Part shown: piece after piece, positions 13,701-28,700 of the stretch | How the letters are laid out: each line of letters opens with the position of its first letter | How positions within the stretch are numbered: the stretch's first letter is position 1 | Assembly (NCBI GenBank): GCA_963693285.1 | Contig: OY848918.1 | Span: 11,814,796-11,878,795 of the forward strand | Reading direction: 5' to 3' | Length of the DNA: 64,000 nucleotides | Source of the DNA: Xestospongia muta | Taxonomy: Eukaryota > Porifera > Demospongiae > Haplosclerida > Petrosiidae | Program-made: the position numbers and the translations under genes | Notes under the pieces: generated by a model | Seen by the model: only the letters and a program-made list of their open reading frames with translations | Told to the model about the DNA's origin: nothing | Database searches by the model: none

Positions 13701-16700
13701 TAAGGCTAATCTGATCTAAAAAAAGAAACATAAATTACTGACAAAAACTCAAGTTGATGTCACTTAAAACTGGCTATATGGTAAAAAAAGGATGACTCCA
13801 TCTCCCCCTGAATATAATTGTAACTCATAAAAATGATGTCTACCACAAGGGGTACTTTCAAGGTTTACGTAAATCGCTACTTTCATTACTAAAAGTGCTC
13901 AATATAAGACTTCTAAAAGTGGATACTCATGTGAAATCATGCATTGCAGTGTAAATCTAATCTTTGAAAATCTCCTACTTTTGTAGTCATCCTGTTTTAA
14001 ACAGATCAAAGAGAGTAGAAAAAACATCATGCCATCCTTTACATAGGCAGTGTTATTTTATGTTTGACTTAAGAAAGCCAAATTCTCAACACATATTCAT
14101 ATATCATCATCATGATAAATGGTGGAACAAAAAACAAAGTTAAACAGGAACAAGTAAGGAAAGATATGCCATTATAAATAAATTTTGGACTTCAAAATAA
14201 ATTATGGATAGCAAGAAGCCTACCAGTTATAGTTGAGAAATATACTGGTGCTGTAATCATACTAAGCTTTAAATTCTTTAATACTGTCTAATTTTATAAC
14301 AAGTTTAAATCATGCTTATTAGCCATTGGATACAAATACAAGTAGTCTGCATGACAATTATCTTATGTATGTCCACAGCACTCCTATTATTAAACAATTT
14401 AAAATGAATAATTCAAAGCTAAACAAATGATGCTTCAATTGATATCCTCTGCTGCAATTTTGGTCTGAGCATCTGAACTGATTATTAACAAATTCATGAA
14501 AAACTGATATTGATACATCTGATGACGTCCAATATGAATAAGTAAGAAGACTGGTTAATACACATGTTTTAAAAACATATTACACTTTTTACCCTAATAT
14601 TGTGACGAGTGCTAAGTATCACTTCTCCTTCCAATATTCATCATATTCGGGATATTCTTAAAAGACAATATTTCAACCTTTATTATATTAGCAAAATAAC
14701 TAATAGTTGTCTTTAGGAAAAAGAGTTACAAATCTTCAATTATACAGCCTTTACTGTATAATATATGCACATGAACACTTACTTCATTGACTAAGTCTAG
14801 ATTGGCTGCTCTCTGTGTTAAAATAAAAACAACATCTTTGCGTCCATTGATTGCTGCTAACATGACTGGAGTACATCCAACCTAAATATATTATAATTAT
14901 CCACATTAACATGAACCAAGAGAATATATCATAACATCAGTACATTAACTATATGAGTACAGTAATAACATTACAAACCTAGAAAACATTATATCTAGTC
15001 AAAAAATAAGTTAAATTACTCTCAACAATTGGCAAAACATTATGTTACAAATATAAATTTGACACTTCACATTAGTCTGTGACACTGATTTTAAAAATAT
15101 TTTTAGTAGCACATAGGAAGAGCTAACAATTCCCTTATATATTTCCAAAAAGGCTAGTAACAAATACTTATTCATTTTTCTGATAAAAATACATTTAGCA
15201 AATGGCTCACTTTACAATTATGACAGAATGTATGTACAACAGTTGTCAATGCTACAAACTCTTACCATAAAACAAGTACAAAAAGCACTCAATATGTACC
15301 CATTTATATTAAACTAATTGTACAAGGTTAACATCTTCCACCATTACAAGCTAACAAGATAATTGTTTTTCTTGGTAGTAACTTAATCAATATCATTTTT
15401 AGGATGCACAACAAAAAATTTAGTCATAGACAGTTAAGGTTTTGTAATTTTGCTAAAATCACTTCAACATTCAGTATAATAAATTCTTAGAGAATATTAG
15501 ACAGTTTTAAACAATGTTAAACACTGTGAACAAATAATGGATAAAAAGCATAAAGTCAATAAAAGAGTAACAAGATTATAATTAAAAGTCCTCCCATAAT
15601 TTTTTGAATGATACCGACTTACACTGACTAGAGCTACATTGCATAATTACCCACAGTGTCTATGGAAGACTATAGCTCTAAAATGATAAAACCATAGGTA
15701 GAGAAACAAGCTGGTAAGAAGCTTTAAACATTCTAAGAAACAACAGCTAATGTCCTTGCACTCACAATTAGTGTTAATTCATTGGCAGCTATAGGAATAT
15801 GTAATAAAAAGATGCAGTTCATTGACACTTCTTGGTCTTAAAAATTGCATACAATGACAAAATTGGATAAACATAGATATCACACAATCCAAAACGATTA
15901 CAGTACAGCCTGAGAAGCTTCCCATGCAAGGCATTAATAACCATTAACATTAATACAAACAAAAGGGTAAATAAAATAACAACATTCACTTCAAAAGACT
16001 TAGAATTCATACTACATTATATCACACTTACCAACTATTATATTTTAAACAACACATTCAGATGACAAGTAATCACAGCAACATGAATGGGAAAAACAAA
16101 ACAATAAAGTAAACAAAATCAAACAACACATTCAATATACTTAGAATTCATACTACATTGTATCAAAATTACATCCTATTATATTGTAAAGGACACATTT
16201 AGACGACAAGTAAAAACAGCAAACAAAAACCAATACTGTAAACAAAATCACAACAACACATTTAATATGCTCAAAATTTATACTAGGCTAGGACTATAAA
16301 ATGCTCAAAATATACCTAAAAAAACTAGTAAGAAGCTTCAAGTATTATTACTGATAGATACCCAATGTCATAGCAAACACAGTTAGGGTTACGAAATCCA
16401 TTGTTGATACTGAAATCGGCAGTTACAGGACGTATTAACTTTAATGTCATTTCTTGCTCTTATAGGTTGCATATAACAATAATTAAAAAACAATATTGCA
16501 AAAACGGATACACATAGATATCACATAATCCAAAACAATTATAATACAGGTTAACAAGCTTCCCACTCAAGGCATTAAAATCCATTAACGTTAATACAAA
16601 CAAAACGATAAATATAAAATAACAATATTCGATTCAAAAGGCTTAGAATTCATACTGCATTATATCACACTTACCGACTATTATATTTTAAACAACACAT

Positions 16701-19700
16701 TCAGATGACAAGTAGTCACGGCAACATTAATGGGAAAAACAAAACAATAAAGTAAACAAAATCACAACAACACATTCAATATACTTAGAATTCATACTAC
16801 ATTATAACAAAATTATATCATATTATATTGTAAAGGACACATTTAGATTACAAGTAATAACAGCAACATAAACGTGCAAACAAAAAGCAAAACTGTAAAC
16901 AAAATCACAACAACACATTCAGTATGATCAAAATTCATACTAGGCTATAGCTATAAAATGCTCAAAATATACCTAAAAATGAAACCTACCAAGAAGCTTC
17001 AAGTCTTATTACTAATAGATTAATTATAGTACAGCCTGACAATCTTACCATGCAAGCCGTTAAAACCATTAACGTTAATACAAACAAAACGGTAAATATA
17101 AAATAACAACATTCAAATCATAAGACTTAGAATTCATACTACATTATATCACACTTACCTGCTATTATATTTTAAACAACACATTCAGATGATAAGTAGT
17201 CACAGCAACATAAATGGGAAAAGCAAAACAATAAAGTAAACAAAATCACAACAACACATTCAATATACTTAGAATTCATATTACATTTTATCAAAATTAC
17301 ATCCTATTATATTGTAAAGGACACATTTAAATTACAAGTAATAACAAAACATAAATGAGCAAACAAAAACTAATACTGTAAACAAAATCACAACAACACA
17401 TTCAGTATGTTAAAAATTCATATAAGGCTATATGTATAAAATGCTCGAAATATACCTAAAAAGGAAAACTTAACAAGAAGTTTCAAGTCTTATTACTGAT
17501 AGATAAATTATAGTACAGCCTGACAAGCATCACATACAAGGCATTAAAAACCATTAATGTTAATATAAACAAAAGGGTAAATATATAACAACAACATTCA
17601 ATTCAAAACACTTAGAATTCATACTACATTATATCACACTTACCGACTATTATATTTTAAACAACACATTCAGATGACAAGTAATCACAGCAACATAAAT
17701 GGGAAAAACAAACAATGAAGTAAACAAAATCACAACAATACATTCAATATGCTTAGAATTTATACTACATTGTATCAAAATTACATCCTACTATATTGTA
17801 AAGGACACATTTAGATGACAAGTAATAACAGCATCAATAATGTGCAAACAAAAACCAATACTGTAAACAAAATCAGAACAACACATTCAGTATGCTCAAA
17901 ATTCATACAAAGTTATATCTATAAAATCCTCAAAATGTACCTATAAAGGAAAACCTACCAAGAAGCTTCAAGTCTATTACTGATTGATAAATTATAATAC
18001 AGCCTGACAAGCTTCTCGTGCAAGGCATTAAAAACCATTAACGTTAATACAAACAAAAGGGTAAATATAAAATAATAATATTCAATTCAAAAGATTTAGA
18101 ATTCATACGATATCATATCACACTTACCGACTATTATATTTTAAACAACACATTCAGATGACAAGGAGTCACAGCAACATATGTGGGAAAAACAAAACAA
18201 TAAAGTAAACAAAATCACAACAACACATTCAATATACTTAGAATTCATACTACATTATAACAAAATTATATCATATTATATTGTAAAGGACACATTTAGA
18301 TGACAAGTAATAACAGCATCAATAATGTGCAAACAAAAACCAATACTGTAAACAAAATCAGAACAACACATTCAGTACACTCAAAATTCATACAAAGTTA
18401 TACCTATAAAATCCTCAAAATGTACCTATAAAGGAAAACCTACCAAGAAGCTTCAAGTCTATTACTGATTGATAAATTATAATACAGCCTGACAAGCTTC
18501 TCGTGCAAGGCATTAAAAACCATTAACGTTAATACAAACAAAACGATAAATATAAAATAACAATATTCAATTCAAAAGGCTTAGAATTCATACTACATTA
18601 TATCACACTTACCGACTATTATATTTTAAACAACACATTCAGATGACAAGTAATCACACCAACATAAATGGGAAAAACAAAACAATAAAGTAAACAAAAT
18701 CACAACAACACATTCAATATACTTAGAATTCATACTACATGATAACAAAATTATATCATATTATATTGTAAAGGACACATTTAGATTACAAGTAATAATA
18801 GCAACATAAATGTGCAAACAAAAAGCAAAACTGTAAACAAAATCACAACAACACATTCAGTATGATCAAAATTCATTTCTAGACTATAGCTATAAAATGC
18901 TCAAAATATACCTAAAAATGAAAACCTACCAAGAAGCTTCAAGTCTTATTACTAATAGATTAATTATAGTACAGCCTCACAATCTTCCATGCAAGCCGTT
19001 AAAACCATTAACGTTAATACAAACAAAACGGTAAATATAAAATAACAACATTCAAATCATAAGACTTAGAATTCATACTACATTACATAACACTTACTTG
19101 CTATTATATTTTAAACAACACATTCAGATGACAAGTAGTCACAGCAACATAAATGGGAAAAGCAAAACAATAAAGTAAACAAAATCACAACAACACATTC
19201 AATATACTTAGAATTCATATTACATTTTATCAAAATTACATCCTATTATATTGTAAAGGACACATTTAAATTCAAGTAATAACAAAACATAAATGAGCAA
19301 ACAAAAACTAATACTGTAAACAAAATCACAACAACACATTCAGTATGTTAAAAATTCATATGAGGCTATATGTATAAAATGCTCGAAATATACCTAAAAA
19401 GGAAAACTTAACAAGAAGTTTCAAGTCTTATTACTGATAGATAAATTATAGTACAGCCTGACAAGCATCACATACAAGGCATTAAAAACCATTAATGTTA
19501 ATATAAACAAAAGGGTAAATATATAACAACAACATTCAATTCAAAACACTTAGAATTCATACTACATTATATCACACTTACCGACTATTATATTTTAAAC
19601 AACACATTCAGATGACAAGTAATCACAGCAACATAAATGGGAAAACAAACAATGAAGTAAACAAAATCACAACAATACATTCAATATACTTAGAATTTAT

Positions 19701-22700
19701 ACTACATTGTATCAAAATTACATCCTACTATATTGTAAACGACACATTTAGATGACAAGTAATAACAGCATCAATAATGTGCAAACAAAAACCAATACTG
19801 TAAACAAAATCAGAACAACACATTCAGTACACTCAAAATTCATACAAAGTTATACCTATAAAATCCTCAAAATGTACCTATAAAGGAAAACCTACCAAGA
19901 AGCTTCAAGTCTATTACTGATTGATAAATTATAATACAGCCTGACAAGCTTCTCGTGCAAGGCATTAAAAACGATTAACATTAATACAAACAAAAGGGTA
20001 AATATAAAATAACAATATTCAATTCAAAACACTTAGAATTCATACTATATCATATCACACTTACCGACTATTATATTTTAAACAACACATTCAGATGACA
20101 AGTAGTCACAGCAACATATGTGGGAAAAACAAAACAATAAAGTAAACAAAATCACAACAACACATTCAATATACTTAGAATTCATACTACATTATAACAA
20201 AATTATATCATATTATATTGTAAAGGACACATTTAGATGACAAGTAATAACAGCATCAATAATGTGCAAACAAAAACCAATACTGTAAACAAAATCAGAA
20301 CAACACATTCAGTACACTCAAAATTCATACAAAGTTATACCTATAAAATCCTCAAAATGTACCTATAAAGGAAAACCTACCAAGAAGCTTCAAGTCTATT
20401 ACTGATTGATAAATTATAATACAGCCTGACAAGCTTCTCGTGCAAGGCATTAAAAACCATTAACGTTAATACAAACAAAACGATAAATATAAAATAACAA
20501 TATTCGATTCAAAAGGCTTAGAATTCATACTACATTATATCACACTTACCGACTATTATATTTTAAACAACACATTCAGATGACAAGTAATCACACCAAC
20601 ATAAATGGGAAAAACAAAATAATACAGTAAACAAAATCACAACAACACATTCAATGTACTTACAATTCATACTACATTGTATCAAAAATATATCATATTA
20701 TATTGTAAAGAACATATTTAGATGACAAGTAATAACAGCAACATAAATGGGCAAACAAAAACCAATACTGTAAACAAAATCACAACAACACATTCAGTAT
20801 GCTCAAAATTCATACTAGGCTATACCTATAAAATGCTCAGAATATACCTAAAAAAGAAAACCTACCAAGAAGCTTCAAGTCTTATTACAAATAGATAAAT
20901 TATAGTACAGCCTGACAACCTTCCCATGCAAGCCATTAAAAATCATTAACATTAATACAAACAAAAGGGTAAATATATAATAACAATATTACCGACTATT
21001 ATATTTTAAACAACACATTCAGATGACAAGTTAGCACACTTACCGACTATTATATTTTAAACAACACATTCAGATGACAAGTTAGCACACCAACATAAAT
21101 GGGAAAAACAAAATAATAAAATAAAAAAATCACAACAACACATTCGATATACTTAGAATTCATATTACATTGTATCAAAATTATATCATATTATATATTA
21201 TTGTAAAGGACACATTTACATGATAAGTAATAACAGCAACATAAATGTGCAAACAAAAACCAATACTGTAAACAAAATCACAACAACACATTCAGTATGC
21301 TTAAAATTCATACTAGGCTATACCTATAAAATTGTCAGAATATACCTAAAAGGAAAACCTACCAAGAAGCTTCAAGTCTTATTACTGATAAACAAATTGT
21401 AGTACAGCCTGACAAGCTTCCCATGCAAGGCATTAATAACCATTAACGTTAATACAAACGAAAGGGTAAATATAAAATAACAACATTCAATTCAAAAGAC
21501 TTAGAATTCATACTACCTTATATAACACTTACCTTCTATTATATTTTAAACAAAACATTCAGATGACAAGTAATCACAGCAACATAAATGGGAAAAACAA
21601 AACAATAAATTAAACAAAATTACAACAACATGTTCAATACACAACATTGTGCTACCATTACACTTGCGATTCTACCTGCTTTATATACTTCTTAGAGTTA
21701 GGTAAAGTAGTCTTATATCATTATCATATCTATGCTATGTCTTCTGTAATAGTTACTATCCATTCACACAATTAGAACAATACAGTTCGTTCTCATGATC
21801 TCAATTACCTTAGTAACAACATTGACATCAACATTATTGTTGAGCAACAGTTCAACAATGTCACTACGTCCTCTAGAACTTGCATAATGAAGAGCTGCCC
21901 ATCCTCTCTATTAGAAAAACACACAAACAATCAAATGTAAAGTCAAACTCCTAACACTCTATATTTCTTATATTTCTACACTTTGTCATTAACATTAAAA
22001 CATATTACGTTCATATATTGTCTACATGTAAGTATTGTTGTATATGTAGGACATTACTGTATCTAATAATAGCAAGAACCATACCAGTTACAGAAATATA
22101 CCAGTGCTATAATCATTATGATCTTTAAATTCTTCAATATTCTCTAGTTTTAAAAACAGATGAAATTGTGCTCTCATCACTGTCATAAAACCTACAAATA
22201 ATCTCACATATTTATCAAGTACCCAGTTAGATACAATTCAAGTAGTCTACATGACAATTGTTGTCCTATGTATGTACACAACAATTCTATTATTAAACAA
22301 TTTAAAATGAAAAATTCAAAGCTAAACAAATGATGCTTCTATTCATGTCTATCACTGCTATTTTGGTGTGTGCATCATGATTGATTGTTGAAAAATTTAT
22401 GAAAAAGGGATGTCTGTACATTTGATTGTGTCCAATAGGAATAGGTAGGAAAACTAGTTAACACACGTTATAAAAACAAACAACACTTTTTCAAATATTC
22501 TAATAAGGCCTTTTCATCTTCTACTTATAATATTCATCATATCTGGCACAATCCTAAAAGACAAATTTCAACCTTTATTATGATAGTAAAACAAACAATA
22601 CTTCTTTTTTAGGATTTAGAATTTCTCTTCACTTATACTGACTGTCTCATATAACATGTGCACATGAACACTTACTTTGTTGAAAAGATCTAGATTGGCT

Positions 22701-25700
22701 CCTTTCTGTTTTAAAAAAACAACAACATCTTTGTGTCCATTCTCTGCTGCTAACATGACTGCAGTCGATCCACCCTAAATATATTATTAATTACCACATT
22801 AACATGAATCATAACATCAGTACATTACCTATACCAACACTTAGATGTATCAGTACACTAGTAACATTACAAATTTAGAAAAAATTATGTATAGTCGAAC
22901 AAACTATGACTCAAATCACCCTCAATAATTAGACATTATGAAAACAAATTTGAAACTTCGCACTAGTTTTGTGACTATAATTAAAAAATTAGTTTTCAGT
23001 AACAGAGGAAACGCAGGCATTCTTTATGAAACAATTCAATCACATTTTTTCTAAAAAGGTTACTAACAAACACTCATTCATTTTTTAGATAAAAACAAAT
23101 TCACCAAATAACTTCTTCACATGTACAACAGTTGTTAATACTATAAATGCTTATCATAAAACAAGTAGGAAAACCTACTCACTATGCACTCACTTAAATT
23201 AAATTAATTCTACAATCTTAACATCTTCACTATTACTAGGTAGCTAACAGTATATTCATAACAAACATTTTACTAGAAATACAATGAATTGGTATCAACT
23301 TAATTGATATCATTCTTAAGATTAACAGTAATACAACAAACCCATTTATTAATACACATTATTATAACAGTTTTACAATGATAGTCAAATCATTTTAAAA
23401 CATTTAGTAACAATTAACTCTTAAGAGAATAATAAGACAATTCTAAACAATGTTAAATACTGTGGATAAAAAGCATAACAGTCAATAAAAGAGTAACAAG
23501 ATTATGATTCCTTAAAATTCCTTCCATAAATCTTCGAAAGACATTGAAAAATTAGCTACAATGTCTATGGAAGAATATAGCTTTAAAATAATAAAAAACA
23601 GGTAGAGGAACACCCTAGAAAGAAGCATCCAAGGAAACGTCTAATGTCGTTACACTCACAGTTAGGGTTAACAAAATTTATTGGCAGCTATAAGAATCCG
23701 CAATTAAAGATGCTGTTTATTGTCACTTCAAGTCTTATTACTGATAGATAAATTATAGTACAGCCTGACAAGCTTCCCATGCAATCCATTAAAAACCATT
23801 AACGTTAACACAAAAAAAGGGTAAAAATATAATAACAACATTCAATTCAAAGACTTAGAATTCATACTACATTATATCATACTTACTCGCTATTATATTT
23901 TAAACAACACATTCAGATGGCATTGTGGGAAAACAAAACAATTAAGTAAACAAAATCACAACAACACATTCAATATACTTAGAATTCATACTACATTGTA
24001 TCAATATTACATCCTATTATATTGTAAAGGACACATTTAGATTATAAGTAAAAACAGCAACATAAATGTGCAAACAAAAACAAATACTGTAAACAAAATC
24101 ACAACAACACATTCAGTTACCTTAGTAAGAACATTAACATCAACATTATGGTTGAGTAATTGTTTAACAATGTCTCTGTGTCCTTTAGAACTTGCATAAT
24201 GAAGAGCTGCCCATCCTCTCTATTATTGAAAAATTTATGAAAAAGGGATGTCTGTACATCTGATTGTGTCCAATAGGAATAGGTAGGAAAACTGGTTAAC
24301 ACACATGCTATAAAAACAAACGACACTTTTTCAAATATTCTAATAAGGCCTTTTCATCTTCTTCTACTTACAACATTCATCATATCTGGCATATTCCTAA
24401 AAGACAAGTTTCAACCTTTATTATGATAGTAAAACAACTAATACTTCTCTTTAAGGAAAAGGATTTTTAATTTCTCTTCAGTTATCCTGACTGTCTCATA
24501 TAACATGTGCACATGAACACTTACTTTGTCGAAAAGATCTAGATTGGGTCCTTTCTGTGTTAAAAAAACAACAACATCTTTGTGTCCATTCTCTGCTGCT
24601 AACATGACTGCAGTCGATCCACCCTAAATATATTATTAATTACCACATTAACATGAATCATAACATCAGTACATTACCTATACCAACACTTAGATGTATC
24701 AGTACACTAGTAACATTACAAATTTAGACAAAATTATGTATAGTCGAACAAACTATGACTCAAATCACTCTCAATAATTGGACATTATAAACACAAATTT
24801 GAAACTTTGCACTAGTTTTGTGACTATAATAAAAAATTATTTTTTAGTAAAATAGAGGAAGAGCTAGCATTCCTTATGAAACAATTTAGTCACATTTTTT
24901 CTGAAAAGGTTACTAACAAACACTCATTCATTTTTAAGATAAAAACAAATTCACCAAATAACTTCTTCACATGTACAACAGTTCTCAATACTACAAATGC
25001 TTATCATAAAACAAGTAGGAAAACCTACTCACTATGCACTCACTTAAATTAAATTAATTCTACAATCTTAACATCTTCACTATTACTAGCTAGCTAACAG
25101 TATATTGATAATAAACATTTTACTAGAAATACAATGTATCAGTATCAATTTAATTGATATCATTCTTAACATTAACAATAATACAACAAACACATTTATT
25201 AATACATATTATTATAACAGTTTTACAATGATAGTGAAATCATTTTAAAACATTTATTAACAATTAACTCTTAAGAGAACAATAAGACATTTCTAAACAA
25301 TGCTAAATACTGTGAACAAACAATGGATAAAAAGCATAACAGTCAATAAAAGAGTAACAAGATTATGATCCCTTAAAATTCTTTTAATCTTTGAAAGACA
25401 TTGAAAAATTACCTACAATGTCTATGGAAAACTACAGCTTTAAAATAATAAAGAATAGGTAGAGAAACAGGCTAGAAAGAAGCATCCAAGGAAACATCTA
25501 ATGTCGTTACACTCACAGTTAGGGTTAACAAAATTTATTGGCAGCTATAAGAATCTGCAATTAAAGGATGCTTTTTATTGTCATCCTTCACATGCAAGGC
25601 ATTAAAAACCATTAACATTAATACAAACAAAAGGGTAAATATATAATAACAACATTCAATTCAAAAAACTTAGAATTCATACTACATTATATCAAACTTA

Positions 25701-28700
25701 CCTCCTATTATATTTTAAACAACACATTCAGATGACAAGTAATCACACCAACATAAATGAGAAAAACAAAACAATAAAGTAAACAAAATCACACAACACA
25801 TTCAATATACTTAGAATTCACACTACATTGTATAAAAATTATATCATATTATATTGTAAAGGACAAATTTAGAATACAAGTAATAGTAGCAACATAAATG
25901 TGCAAACAAAAACCAATACTGTAAACAAAATCACAACAACACATTCAGTATGCTTAAAAATTCATGCTAGGCTAGAGCTATAAAATCTACAAATTATACT
26001 TAAAAAGGAAAACCAAGAAGCTTTAAGTCTTATTACTGATAGATAAATTATAGTACAGCCTGACAACCTTCCCATGCAAGGTATTAAAACCATTAACGTT
26101 AATACAAAAAAAGAGTAAATATATAATAACAACATTCAATTCAAAACACTTAGAATTCATACTACATTATATAACACTTACACACTATTATATTTTAAAC
26201 AACACATTCAGATGACAAGTAGTCACGGCAACATAAATGGAAAAAAAAAATAATAAAGTAAACAAAATCACAACAACACATTCAATATGCTTACAATTCA
26301 TACTACATTGTATCAAAAATACATCATATTATATTGTAAAGGACACATTTACATGATAAGTAATAACAGCAACATAAATGTGCAAACAAAAACCAATACT
26401 ATAAACAAAATCACAACACGTTCAGTATGCTCAAACTTGATACTAGGCTATAGCTATAAAATCTACAAAATATACCTGATAAGGAAAATCTACCAAGAAG
26501 CTTCAAGTCTTATTACTGATAGACAAATTGTAGTACAGCCTGACCACCTTCCCATGCAAGGCATTAATATCCATTAAAGTTAATAAAAACGAAAGGATAA
26601 ATATAAAATATAAAATAACAACATTCAATTCAAAAGACTTAGAATTTATATTACATTATATCACACTTACCGACTATTATATTTTAAACAACACATTCAG
26701 ATCACAAGTAATTAAACAACATAAATGGAAAAAAAAATAATAAAGTAAACAAAATCACAACAACACATTCAATATGCTTACAATTCATACTACATTGTAT
26801 CAAAATTACATCCTATTATATTGTAAGGGACAAATTTAGATTACAAGTAATAACAGCAACATAAATGTGCAAACAAAAACCAATACTGTAAACAAAATCA
26901 CATCAGCACATTCAGTATGCTCAAAATTCTATACTAGGCTATACCTATAAAATGCTCAAAATATACCTAAAAAGGAAAACCTACTAAGAAGCTTCAAGTC
27001 TTATTACTGATAGATAAATTATAGTACAGCCTGACAACCTTCCAATGCAAGGCATTAAAAACCATTAACGTTAATACAAACAAAAGGGTAAATATATAAT
27101 AACAACATTCGATTCAAAAGACTTAGAATTCATACTACATTATATCACACTTACCCACTATTATATTTTAAACAACACATTTGGATGACAAGTAATCACA
27201 CCAACATAAATGGGAAAAACAAAACAATAAAGTAAACAAAATCACAACAACACATTCAATATATTTAAAATTCATACTACATTGTATCAAAATTACATCC
27301 TATTATATTGTAAAGGAAACATTTAGATTACAAGTAATAACAGCAACATAAATGTGCAAACAAAAACCAATACTGTAAACAAAATCACAACAACACATTC
27401 AGTATGATCAAAATTCATACTAGGCTATAGCTATAAAATGTTCAAAATATACCTAAGAAAAAAAACCTACCAAGAAGCTTCAAGTCTTATTACTGATAGA
27501 TAAATTATAGTACAGCCTGACCACCTTCCCATGCAAGGCATTAATATCCATTAAAGTTAATAAAAACGAAAGGATAAATATAAAATATAAAATAACAACA
27601 TTCAATTCAAAAGACTTAGAATTTATACTACATTATATCACACTTACCTCCTATTATATTTTAAACGACACATTCAGATGACAAGTAGTCATGGTAACAT
27701 AAATGGAAAAAACAAAACAATAAAGTAAACAAAATCACAACAACACATTCAATATACTTAGAATTCATACTAAATTGTATCAAAAATTACATCCTATTAT
27801 ATTGTAAAGGACACATTTAGATTACAAGTAAAGTAGCAACATAAATGTGCAAACAAAAACCAATACTGTAAACAAAATCACAACAACACATTCAGTCTGA
27901 TCAAAATTCACTATAGCTATAAAATGTTCAAAATATACCTAAAAAGAAAAACCTACCAAGAAGCTTCAAGTCTTATTACTGATAGATAAATTATAGTACA
28001 GCCTGACCACCTTCCCATGCAAGGCATTAATAACCATTAAAGTTAATAAAAACGAAAGGATAAATATAAAATATAAAATAACAACATTCAATTCAAAGAC
28101 TTAGAATTTATACTACATTATATCACACTTACCTCCTATTATATTTTAAATGACACATTCAGATGACAAGTAGTCATGGCAACATAAATGGAAAAAACAA
28201 AACAATAAAGTAAACAAAATCACAACAACACATTCAATATACTTACAATTCATACTAAATTGTATCAAAAATTACATCCTATTATATTGTAAAGGACACA
28301 TTTAGATTACAAGTAAAGTAGCAACATAAATGTGCAAACAAAAACCAATACTGTAAACAAAATCACAACAACACATTCAGTCTGATCAAAATTCACTATA
28401 GCTATAAAATGTTCAAAATATACCTAAAAAGAAAAACCTACCAAGAAGCTTCGAGTCTTATTACTGATAGATAAATTATAGTATAGCCTGACAAGGTTCC
28501 CATGCATGGCATTAAAAACCATTAATGTTAATACCAACAAAAGGATAAATATTAAATAACAACATTCAATTCAAAAGACTTAGAATTCATACTACATTAT
28601 ATCACACTTACCAACTATTATGTTTTAAACAACACATTCAGATGACAAATAGTCAGCAACATAAATGGGAAAAACAAAACAATAAAATAAACAAAATCAC

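Noticed and set aside
21220..21402. Open frame in satellite (and similar ones near 26,287, 36,893, 38,492 and 42,565)
   Set aside because: All come from the same satellite subunit and follow its period; the amino-acid content is that of AT-rich repeat, with no domain.
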